Assembly (NCBI RefSeq): GCF_023169945.1
Contig: NZ_AP025591.1
Location: 5,812,501 to 5,876,500, forward strand
Reading direction: 5' to 3'
DNA: 64,000 nucleotides
DNA from: Anaeromyxobacter oryzae
GTDB lineage: Bacteria > Myxococcota > Myxococcia > Myxococcales > Anaeromyxobacteraceae
In this document: piece after piece, positions 9,200-15,634 of the stretch
How the letters are laid out: each line of letters starts with the position of its first letter
Position numbering within the stretch: the first letter of the stretch is position 1
Notes under the pieces: generated by a model
What the model saw: only the letters and a program-made list of their open reading frames with translations
The model's database searches: none
What the model was told of the DNA's origin: nothing
Position numbers and translations under genes: made by a program

Positions 9200-9981
9200 G
9201 CGGCCCTCCGGGCGACGGCGGCGGGCTTCCCCTGGCCGCAGAAGAGACAGGGGACGTCCGGTGCGTGGTGGAGCTTCGCGCACGCGCGCGTCGCCCGCCG
9301 CCGCATGACCGCGGCGGCGGCGAGCATCCCGAGCGGCGGGGCAGCGAGGTAGATCCAGAGCGTCCCGAGCTCTCCCGCGACCAGCGCGGACCCGGCGGAG
9401 CGGGCCGGGTTCATGCTCATTCCCGAGAGCGGCGCCTCGAAGGTGATGTACAGCGCGACCAGCGCCCCGGCGCAGACGCCGGTCCACGCCGCGCGCCGCG
9501 ACGAGGAGACGGCGAGGACGACGGTCATCAGGACGAACGAGATCAGCGCCTCGGCCGCGAAGGCGGCTCCGGAGCCGGCGGGGCCCGGGCGCGTGGTGAC
9601 GAAGTGGACGGCAGGGTGGGCGAGCCGGTCGCCGAGCACCGCGCGCGCGAGGAGCACCCCGGCCGTCGCGCCGGCGAGCTGCGCCGCGACGTAGAACGCC
9701 GCGTCGCGTCGGCGGACCTTGCCGAGCCGGAGGAACGCGAGCGTGACGGCCGGGTTCACGTGCGCCCCCGAGCGCTTGCCGGGCGGCGAGTAGACGATCG
9801 CGACCGCGGTCGCGCCCATCGCGACGCCGAAGAGCGCGCGCCGCGCGAGCGGCGCCTGGATCGCTCGCGTCGCCGCGGACGCGGGGTGATCGAGCAGGAC
9901 CGCGAGGAGACACGCCACCGCCATGAACGCGGCGAGCAGCGCCGCCTCGGCGAGGTACTCGCGCCAGTGGAGCTCCCTCAT
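9196..9981 (-). CDS. MIP family aquaporin or glycerol channel
   Basis: This 261-residue membrane channel has the two half-helix motifs of the major intrinsic proteins, NPA at 76-78 (HVNPAV) and NPA at 191-193 (SMNPAR), and about six hydrophobic segments. Water, glycerol or another small neutral solute is the likely substrate; the filter cannot be decided by eye. The cytosolic tail is odd: residues 234-248 carry C234, H238, H239, C245 and C248 (PCLFCGQG), a possible metal- or redox-binding site not typical of the family. It lies between glucose dehydrogenase (10 bases) and NDH-2 (ATGA overlap). Confidence 0.92.
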   Translation of the reverse strand: MRELHWREYLAEAALLAAFMAVACLLAVLLDHPASAATRAIQAPLARRALFGVAMGATAVAIVYSPPGKRSGAHVNPAVTLAFLRLGKVRRRDAAFYVAAQLAGATAGVLLARAVLGDRLAHPAVHFVTTRPGPAGSGAAFAAEALISFVLMTVVLAVSSSRRAAWTGVCAGALVALYITFEAPLSGMSMNPARSAGSALVAGELGTLWIYLAAPPLGMLAAAAVMRRRATRACAKLHHAPDVPCLFCGQGKPAAVARRAA

Positions 9982-9991
9982 CGGTCGCCCC

Positions 9992-11098
9992 TCATGACGC
10001 GGCGACCTCGCAGTAGACCTTGATCGCGTCCCGCGCGCCGCCGTTCAGCTTGTCGAACAGCTCGCTCACGCGGTCGAGCCCCTTCACCGGGTGCGTGAGC
10101 AGGCTCGCGAGCCAGCCGGGGTGGGCGGACTCGGCGTGGGCGAGATCGCGGACGCCCTGCTCGAAGTACTCGCGGTTCGCGTTCACGGTCCCGACCATCA
10201 CCTTGTTCCCGAGGACGAAGCCGAGGTTGAGCCGGTCGGCGTCCACCTCGATCCGTCGCTCCCCGCCCGTCACGGAGGAGAGGACCAGGACGCCGTTCTT
10301 CGCGAGCGCCTCCATGCCGTCGAAGACGAGGGGCGAGAAGCCGGAAGCCTCGAGGACGAGGTCGTACGCACCGTCCCGGCGGGACGCGTCGGGGACGCTC
10401 GTCTCGGAGGTGATCACGTACCGCGCGCCGAGCGCCTCGACGAGCGACGCGTTCCGGTTCGGCCGCGGAGCCTTCCCGAAGGTGGTCACGTCGAACCCGC
10501 GCAGCCGGAGGACGAGGGTCGCGAGGAGCCCGATCGTCCCCGCGCCGAGCACCGCCGCGCGGCGTGGGTGCCACACGCGGAGGCGGCGCTGGATCTCGTA
10601 CGCCTGGGCGATGCCCTTCTCCACGACGGTGAGCGGCTCGAGGAGGACGCCGACCTCCCGCGCGCCGCGGGGGACGGCGACCACGTGATCGGCGGAGTCC
10701 ACGTAGTGCTCGGAGAGGAAGCCGTGGAGGAGGTTGATCCCGCGCTCCAGGTAGACGTCGTCGGTGGTCATGTCCTGGGTGCCGATGGCGTCGTAGAGGC
10801 TGCGCCCCGGGCGCCTCACGGTGGCCACCACGAAGTCGCCGGGCGCGAGCTCCGTGACGGCGGGGCCGACCGCCTCGACCTGGCCGAAGTTCTCGTGGCC
10901 GAGGATGAGGTACGGCTCGCCCGCCGGAGCCCGGCCGTACTGCGCGTCGTTGATCTCGCGGTCGGTCCCGTCGACGCCGACCCGCAGCACCTTCACGAGC
11001 ACGCCGCGGCCGTCCGGCACGTCCGCGACGCTCGGCCGCCGCGCCTCGACGACCTGCGCGCTGTGCTTTTTCCCCGGGGTGACTGCGATCGCCTTCAT
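9992..11098 (-). CDS. gdh: Glucose 1-dehydrogenase (medium-chain, zinc-type)
   Basis: This 368-residue medium-chain dehydrogenase has the Sulfolobus/Haloferax-type glucose dehydrogenase pattern. It shows GVDGTDREI at 41-49, YGRAP, LGHENFGQV at 66-74 and the nucleotide fold VLGAGTIGLL. It would oxidise glucose to gluconolactone with NAD(P). Zinc ligands H68 and E69 are present. The usual Cys of the CGTD motif is Asp (D43), as in Haloferax glucose dehydrogenase. It is first in an operon with aquaporin, NDH-2 and the repeat membrane protein. A GAGGAGG sequence precedes the ATG and a CGTAAC-N19-AC promoter lies 42 bases upstream. The glucosidase upstream could supply its substrate. Confidence 0.88.
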   Translation of the reverse strand: MKAIAVTPGKKHSAQVVEARRPSVADVPDGRGVLVKVLRVGVDGTDREINDAQYGRAPAGEPYLILGHENFGQVEAVGPAVTELAPGDFVVATVRRPGRSLYDAIGTQDMTTDDVYLERGINLLHGFLSEHYVDSADHVVAVPRGAREVGVLLEPLTVVEKGIAQAYEIQRRLRVWHPRRAAVLGAGTIGLLATLVLRLRGFDVTTFGKAPRPNRNASLVEALGARYVITSETSVPDASRRDGAYDLVLEASGFSPLVFDGMEALAKNGVLVLSSVTGGERRIEVDADRLNLGFVLGNKVMVGTVNANREYFEQGVRDLAHAESAHPGWLASLLTHPVKGLDRVSELFDKLNGGARDAIKVYCEVAAS

Positions 11099-11138
11099 CG
11101 TGCCGGTTCCTCCTCGCGAGAGCTGCGTGATGCCGGTG

Positions 11139-11166
11139 GGTCTCGGCGGCGCCCGCCGCCGTTACG
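11139..11166 (-). promoter_or_regulatory. Predicted ECF-type promoter of the glucose dehydrogenase operon
   Basis: Minus-strand CGTAAC (11166-11161), 19 bases, then AC (11141-11140) in the context GAGACCC. The start codon is 42 bases beyond. The TAA inside the -35 box is also the stop codon of the glucosidase gene. Confidence 0.6.
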
Positions 11167-13780
11167 CGGCCTTCGCGATGAGCGCCGCGACGAGCCCGGT
11201 CCAGCCGGTCTGGTGGTTCGCGCCGATGCCCGCGCCGTCGTCGCCGTGGAAGTACTCGTGGAAGAGGAGGTGATCCCGGAAGTGCGGGTCCTCCTGCAGG
11301 AGCCTCGTCCCGCCGAAGCAGGGGCGGCGCCCCCGCGCGTCGCGGAGGAAGATCCGCGAGAGGCGGTTCGCGAGCTCGTCCGCCACCTCGCCGAGCGTCG
11401 CCATCCTCCCCGAGCCCGCAGGCAGCTCGACCCGGAACCCGTCGCCGAGGTAGCGGTGGAACTTCCGGAGCGACTCGATGAGCAGGAAGTTGGTCGGGAA
11501 CCAGATCGGCCCGCGCCAGTTTGAGTTCCCGCCGAAGAGGCCGGACGACGACTCGGCCGGCTCGTACCGGACGCGGTGGACCATCCCGTCCACCGGCAGC
11601 TCGAAGGGCCGGTCCCGGTGGACCGCCGAGACCGAGCGGACCCCGTAGTCGGAGAGGAACTCCGACTCGTCGAGCATGACCCGGAGCAGCTTCCGGAGCC
11701 GGTCCGGCGAGACGACGGAGAAGAGGCGCCGGTCCTCCTCTCCGCGCGTCCGCATGCACGCGACGCCCTCGGTGAGATCCATCCGGTGGTCGATGAACCA
11801 CTCCAGGCGGCGGAGGAACGCCGGGAACTTCTCGAGGAGACCGGAGGGGAAGCTCTCGACGGCGAAGAGCGGGATGAGCCCGACCAGGGAGCGGACGCGG
11901 AGCGGGATCTCCTCTCCGGCGGGCGTGTGGAGGAGGTCGTAGTAGAAGCCATCCCCCTCGTCCCAGAGCCCCATCGTGTTCATCGCCCGCGCGATGTGGA
12001 CGAAGTGCTCCCAGAACTTGGACGCCACGTCCTCGTACTCCGGCTCCTCGCAGGCGAGCTCGAGCGCGATCGAGAGCAGGTTCAGGCTGTACATCGCCAT
12101 CCAGCTCGTGCCGTCCGACTGCTCGAGGTGGCCGCCGGTGGGCAGCGGCGCGCTCCGGTCGAACACGCCGATGTTGTCGAGCCCGAGGAACCCGCCCTGG
12201 AAGACGTTCTTCCCCTCCGCGTCCTTGCGGTTCACCCACCAGGTGAAGTTCAGCATCAGCTTGTGGAAGACGCGCTTCAGGAAGGCGCGATCGCCGCGAC
12301 CGGTCCGCCGCCGCTCGAGGTCGTGGACCTTCAGCGCCGCCCAGGCGAGGACGGGTGGGTTCACGTCCCCGAACGCCCATTCGTACGCCGGGATCTGGCC
12401 GTTCGGGTGCATGTACCACTCGCGCAGGAGGAGGAGCAGCTGCTCCTTCGCAAAGTCCGCATCGACGAGCGCGAGGGGCACGCAGTGGAAGGCGAGATCC
12501 CAGGCCGCGAACCAGGGGTACTCCCACTTGTCCGGCATGGAGAGGACGTCGGCGTTGTAGAGGTGCGGCCAGTCCGCGTTCCGGCCGCGCGCGCGGGCCT
12601 CGGCGGGCTTGGGCTGCGCGGGATCGCCCGCGAGCCAGTCGCGGACCACGTAGTGGTAGAACTGCTTCGACCAGAGCATCCCCGCGAGCGACTGGCGGAG
12701 GACGTGGCGCTCGTCCGCGGAGAGGCCGGAAGGGGCGACGGCCTCGTAGAACTCGTCAGCCTCGCGCCGCCGCGCGGCGAGGACCGCGTCGAAGTCGCGC
12801 CCGACCTCGGAGCCGTCGTCGAGCCCCCCGCGGCGGAGCCGGAGCTTCACCACCGCGGCACCGCCCGCCGGGACGAGCGCGCGGTAGCGCGCCGCGCACT
12901 TGGTCCCGACCCGGTCCGGGTTCACCGCCTCCCGGCGGCCGTCCACGACGTACGCGTGGAACGCGTCCTTCACGTGATGCACGCCGTTCGGCGCCCCGAA
13001 GAGCCGGGACACGTTCGTGTCATTCTCCGTGAAGAGCAGCTCGGGGGCGCCCTCGCAGTGGAGGACGTACTCCCCGAGCGCCGCGTGCCGGGCCCGGACC
13101 CGCGCCGTCCCCGGCTCCGCGCGCACGGACGGGCGCTGCCGCTCGCCGTTCCAGCTCCAGGTGTTCCGGAACCACAGGGTGGGGAGGAGCTCGAGCGGCG
13201 CCGGGTCGGGGCCACGGTTCACCGCCTCGATGCGCACGAGCAGGTCGTCCGGGCTCGCCTTCGCGTACTCGACGAACACGTCGAAGTACCGGTCGCCCTC
13301 GAACGCGCCGGTGTCCCAGAGCTCGTACTCGAGGTCCTTGCGCGAGCGGCGCTGGTTCTCGGCGACCAGCTCGGCGTAGGGGAACGCGCGCTGCGGATAC
13401 TTGTAGAGCATCCGCATGTAGGAGTGCGTCGGCGTCGAGTCGAGGTAGTAGTACAGCTCCTTCGGGTCCTCGCCGTGGTTGCCCTCGCTCCCGGTGAGGC
13501 CGAACATCCGCTCCTTCAGGATCGGGTCCTTCCCGTTCCACAGCGCGAGGGCGAAGCAGAGGAGCTGGTGGCGATCGGAGACGCCGGCGATCCCGTCCTC
13601 GTTCCAGCGGTAGGCGCGCGAGCGGGCGTGGTCGTGCGGGAGGTAGTCCCAGGCCGTACCGTGCTCCGAGTAGTCCTCACGCACCGTTCCCCAGGCGCGC
13701 TCGGACAGGTACGGGCCCCAGCGCTTCCAGTGCGCCTCGTGGCGCCGCGACTCCTCCAGCCTCCGCTCCTCTGCCGTCAT
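11162..13780 (-). CDS. GH63-like glucosidase
   Basis: This 872-residue protein resembles the large bacterial MGH1/GH63-type glucosidases with an (alpha/alpha)6 barrel. The N-terminal part (SERAWGTVREDYSEHG, YRWNEDGIAGVSD) and the C-terminal catalytic part (NSNWRGPIWFPTNFLL; FHEYFHGDDGAGIGANH near the end) are typical. No signal peptide is seen, so it probably acts on a cytosolic glucoside or oligosaccharide such as trehalose-, mannosyl- or glucosylglycerate-like solutes; the true substrate is not visible. I reject an open extension to 14113 because it overlaps the anti-sigma gene and is Arg/Ala-rich. It has its own CGTAAC promoter and lies upstream of glucose dehydrogenase. Confidence 0.88.
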   Translation of the reverse strand: MTAEERRLEESRRHEAHWKRWGPYLSERAWGTVREDYSEHGTAWDYLPHDHARSRAYRWNEDGIAGVSDRHQLLCFALALWNGKDPILKERMFGLTGSEGNHGEDPKELYYYLDSTPTHSYMRMLYKYPQRAFPYAELVAENQRRSRKDLEYELWDTGAFEGDRYFDVFVEYAKASPDDLLVRIEAVNRGPDPAPLELLPTLWFRNTWSWNGERQRPSVRAEPGTARVRARHAALGEYVLHCEGAPELLFTENDTNVSRLFGAPNGVHHVKDAFHAYVVDGRREAVNPDRVGTKCAARYRALVPAGGAAVVKLRLRRGGLDDGSEVGRDFDAVLAARRREADEFYEAVAPSGLSADERHVLRQSLAGMLWSKQFYHYVVRDWLAGDPAQPKPAEARARGRNADWPHLYNADVLSMPDKWEYPWFAAWDLAFHCVPLALVDADFAKEQLLLLLREWYMHPNGQIPAYEWAFGDVNPPVLAWAALKVHDLERRRTGRGDRAFLKRVFHKLMLNFTWWVNRKDAEGKNVFQGGFLGLDNIGVFDRSAPLPTGGHLEQSDGTSWMAMYSLNLLSIALELACEEPEYEDVASKFWEHFVHIARAMNTMGLWDEGDGFYYDLLHTPAGEEIPLRVRSLVGLIPLFAVESFPSGLLEKFPAFLRRLEWFIDHRMDLTEGVACMRTRGEEDRRLFSVVSPDRLRKLLRVMLDESEFLSDYGVRSVSAVHRDRPFELPVDGMVHRVRYEPAESSSGLFGGNSNWRGPIWFPTNFLLIESLRKFHRYLGDGFRVELPAGSGRMATLGEVADELANRLSRIFLRDARGRRPCFGGTRLLQEDPHFRDHLLFHEYFHGDDGAGIGANHQTGWTGLVAALIAKAA

Positions 13781-13827
13781 CCCCGTGTCTCCTTGCGCGC
13801 GCCCGGCCGGGCGACGTCGCCGGTGCT

Positions 13828-13855
13828 GGTGCGCGAGAGGGGGTCGGGCGTTACG
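13828..13855 (-). promoter_or_regulatory. Predicted ECF-type promoter of the glucosidase gene
   Basis: Minus-strand CGTAAC (13855-13850), 19 bases, then AC (13830-13829), with the glucosidase ATG 49 bases on. The TAA of the -35 box doubles as the stop codon of the orphan anti-sigma gene. Confidence 0.6.
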
Positions 13856-14183
13856 CGCCTCCGCCGCGCGTCCTCTTCGACGCCGACCGCTGCGCGCCCC
13901 TCCTCGGCTCGGAGCCCGTCGAGCGAGCCCGGTCCGCCTTCCACGCGCGGAAGGCGCGCAGGAGCGGTGCGTGCGCGCCGGCGGGGAGGGAGCGCTCCGA
14001 CAGCCGGCCGGCGGCGCGCAGGACGGTCCGGAGCTGGGCGAGGTAGGCGCGGCACCCCTCGCAGTCCGCGAGGTGTCGCTCCAGGCGGCGCCGCTCCGCA
14101 GGGCGGAGCGCACCCTCGAGGTAGGCGGTGACCAGCTCGACGAGCTCGCGGCAGCCGAGATCGCTCGCCGGCGCGGCGCTCAT
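13851..14183 (-). CDS. Orphan zinc-finger anti-sigma factor
   Basis: This 110-residue protein is the third anti-sigma factor of the region. C11, H37, C41 and C44 make the zinc signature, and the segment LGCRELVELVTAYLEG matches the two cassette anti-sigma factors. It has an extra basic C-terminal tail (about residues 83-110, Arg/Ser-rich). No sigma gene is adjacent, so it may hold one of the two cassette sigma factors and add another input. It overlaps by ATGA with the small VOC-like frame upstream and shares its predicted promoter at 14419-14446. Its TAA stop lies within the promoter of the glucosidase gene. Confidence 0.86.
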   Translation of the reverse strand: MSAAPASDLGCRELVELVTAYLEGALRPAERRRLERHLADCEGCRAYLAQLRTVLRAAGRLSERSLPAGAHAPLLRAFRAWKADRARSTGSEPRRGAQRSASKRTRGGGA

Positions 14184-14362
14184 CGCGCCGCCGAGGGCCG
14201 GGCCAGGAGGAGCGCGTGACCGTCGGGATCGCGGACCAGCGTCGCCTGCGCGGCGCCGAGCCGGGAGCCTTCCAGCGACCGGGTGCCGCGCGAGATGGGG
14301 GCGGGAGGCCCTCCGCGAAGGACGGGTGGACCGCCTCCATGTCGACCACGGTCGAAGTCCAT
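14180..14362 (-). pseudogene. Remnant of a VOC (glyoxalase-fold) gene
   Basis: The 60-residue frame ends in AAQATLVRDPDGHALLLARP, the usual closing beta strands of a vicinal-oxygen-chelate domain (compare the DPDG-N/H-x-hydrophobic ending of glyoxalase-like proteins). The N-terminal half is low in family character. The adjacent minus-strand frame between about 14349 and 14299 reads VDMEAVHPSFAEGLPPP, which would also suit such a domain, so a frameshift near 14290 probably joined them once. Full VOC proteins are 110-130 residues. The stop overlaps the anti-sigma start (ATGA), so translation of the remnant may still couple to it. Confidence 0.5.
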
Positions 14363-14418
14363 CTCGCTCTCCTCGTCGGGCGGCGTGGCCGCGCTCCAGG
14401 CGCCGGCTCGCCGCGTGG

Positions 14419-14446
14419 AGTCTGTCCGGCGGTGGGGTCCGTTACG
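14419..14446 (-). promoter_or_regulatory. Predicted ECF-type promoter of the orphan anti-sigma unit
   Basis: Minus-strand CGTAAC (14446-14441), 19 bases, then AC (14421-14420) in the context CAGACTCC. It points to the VOC remnant and the orphan anti-sigma gene, so the proposed regulon would encode its own brake. Confidence 0.58.
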
Positions 14447-14476
14447 CCGCCTCGCGCGGCGTCACGCGGGCCCGGT

Positions 14477-14782
14477 TCACGCGGCCCGCTGCGCTCGCCA
14501 GCTCTCGACGTGCCCGGCCTCGAGGGTCGGGTGGGCGTCGCCGGCGAAGTACGCCCGCGACTCGAGCCGGCCCGCGTGACCGAGCGCCTCGGCCGCCTCG
14601 CGCCGGTCGAGGAAGCGTCCCGACCCGTCCACGAACCCGGCCTGCCACTCGTCGAGATCGGCCTCTGCGCCCCCGGGGAGGAGCGTGATGTCGTGGCAGG
14701 GACCGGTGCCGATCACCGCGCCCGTCGTGCGGCTGCGGAACGCCGCCTGCCTGAAGCCGACCTGCTGGACCGCGCTCGCCAT
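14477..14782 (-). CDS. Small conserved hypothetical protein (101 residues)
   Basis: This is a soluble 101-residue protein with no predicted membrane segment. The order of features, a TGxxHD-like site (GTGPCHDI), EWQAGFVDGSGRFLDRREA and a closing AYFAGDAHP, resembles small bacterial and phage proteins that read TGxxH-x-D followed by GF-hydrophobic-T/D-x-x-G-x-F-x-R-x-E-A. Their function is unknown to me. It is divergent from the DUF417 gene, and both appear to be driven by CGTAAC boxes facing away from each other at 14830-14863. It ends about 115 bases before the anti-sigma unit. Confidence 0.7.
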   Translation of the reverse strand: MASAVQQVGFRQAAFRSRTTGAVIGTGPCHDITLLPGGAEADLDEWQAGFVDGSGRFLDRREAAEALGHAGRLESRAYFAGDAHPTLEAGHVESWRAQRAA

Positions 14783-14808
14783 GACGTCCTCCCCTTCGCT
14801 GCGGGAGG

Positions 14809-14836
14809 AGAGCGCGGTCGCGGGCGCAGCGTTACG
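14809..14836 (-). promoter_or_regulatory. Predicted ECF-type promoter of the 101-residue protein gene (weaker)
   Basis: Minus-strand CGTAAC (14836-14831) is present, but the base pair 19 further on is TC (14811-14810) instead of AC. This is the least perfect of the nine sites. It lies back to back with the DUF417 promoter. Confidence 0.42.
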
Positions 14837-14857
14837 CGGCGACGTCCGGGGTGGTCG

Positions 14858-14884
14858 CGTAACGAGAGCGGGCGGCGGGACACC
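14858..14884 (+). promoter_or_regulatory. Predicted ECF-type promoter of the DUF417 gene
   Basis: CGTAAC (14858-14863), 18 bases, then AC (14882-14883). The ATG lies 53 bases on. Together with the opposite box at 14831-14836 it forms a dyad in which CGTTACG and CGTAACG face outward. Confidence 0.57.
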
Positions 14885-14935
14885 GATTGGTCGGAGCGGG
14901 ATCACCCCCGCCATCACCTGATCCGAGGAGATCGC

Positions 14936-15478
14936 ATGCCTTCCATGGAGAACGACACGAGCCGCAGCCGCACGACCGACCCGGTGGACGTCCGCATCGC
15001 CCGGCTCGAGGACACCGGGATCGGTGTCCTGCGCTACGGGCTCGTGTTCCTGCTCGTCGTCATCGGCACCGCCAAGTACTTCGCCTTCGAGGCGCAGGCC
15101 ATCGAGCCGCTCGTCGCCCACAGCCCCTTCCTCTCCTGGATGCTGGGTGCGTTCGGGCTCCAGGGCACGTCGGGCATCATCGGCACCCTCGAGGTCGCGA
15201 CCGGCCTCGCGATCGCCTCGCGCCGGCTCTCGCCGGCCCTGTCCGCGGGTGGGTCGATCGCCGCGGTCGTGACGTTCCTCACGACGCTCTCGTTCCTGTT
15301 CTCGACGCCGGGCGCGTTCTCGCTGAAGCACCCGGCGGGTGCATTCCTGATGAAGGACGTGGTCCTGCTCGGCGCATCCATCGCCACCGCCGCCGAGGCG
15401 CTCCGCGCGTCGCGGGCGAGGGCGAGCCGGAGCGCGGCTCCGGTCGGCGCGCTGTCGGCGACCCGGGCCATGTCGTAG
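14936..15478 (+). CDS. DUF417 (YkgB/RclC-like) inner membrane protein
   Basis: This 180-residue protein has about four hydrophobic segments. It carries the family features RYGLVFLLVVIGTAKYFAFE, IEPLVAHSPFLSW, GIIGTLEVATGLAI and FLTTLSFLFSTPG. The family includes E. coli RclC, linked to reactive-chlorine resistance, whose biochemical role is not settled. AGGAG sits 7 bases before the ATG; a second ATG three codons later is possible. A predicted ECF promoter lies upstream and a perfect 13-bp stem-loop downstream, so it is probably monocistronic. It fits an envelope-stress regulon. Confidence 0.88.
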   Translation: MPSMENDTSRSRTTDPVDVRIARLEDTGIGVLRYGLVFLLVVIGTAKYFAFEAQAIEPLVAHSPFLSWMLGAFGLQGTSGIIGTLEVATGLAIASRRLSPALSAGGSIAAVVTFLTTLSFLFSTPGAFSLKHPAGAFLMKDVVLLGASIATAAEALRASRARASRSAAPVGALSATRAMS

Positions 15479-15510
15479 CGCGAGGGGCTCGTTCTGCGAG
15501 CCTGGCGGTC

Positions 15511-15548
15511 GGGGCCGGGGACGCGCACGCCGCGTCCCCGGCCTCTTC
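15511..15548 (+). terminator. Stem-loop terminator after the DUF417 gene
   Basis: GGCCGGGGACGCG (15513-15525) pairs perfectly with CGCGTCCCCGGCC (15531-15543) around a 5-base loop. Only a short TCTTC tract follows, so it may be a weak or factor-aided terminator. Confidence 0.65.
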
Positions 15549-15599
15549 ACGTCGGGGCTCACGCGGAGCGAGGCACCGCGCCGGCGTCGGTCGGCCCCA

Positions 15600-15627
15600 C
15601 GTAACGCCCGCGTGTTCGACACAGACA
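15600..15627 (+). promoter_or_regulatory. Predicted ECF-type promoter of the GMC oxidoreductase gene
   Basis: CGTAAC (15600-15605), 19 bases, then AC (15625-15626) in the context CAGACAGG. The ATG is only 8 bases beyond, so the transcript would be leaderless or nearly so, unlike the other sites. Confidence 0.48.
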
Positions 15628-15634
15628 GGTGGCC

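Noticed and set aside
13781..14113. N-terminal extension of the glucosidase frame
   Set aside because: It would overlap the orphan anti-sigma gene in another frame and is Arg/Ser/Ala-rich. The family starts at the chosen ATG.
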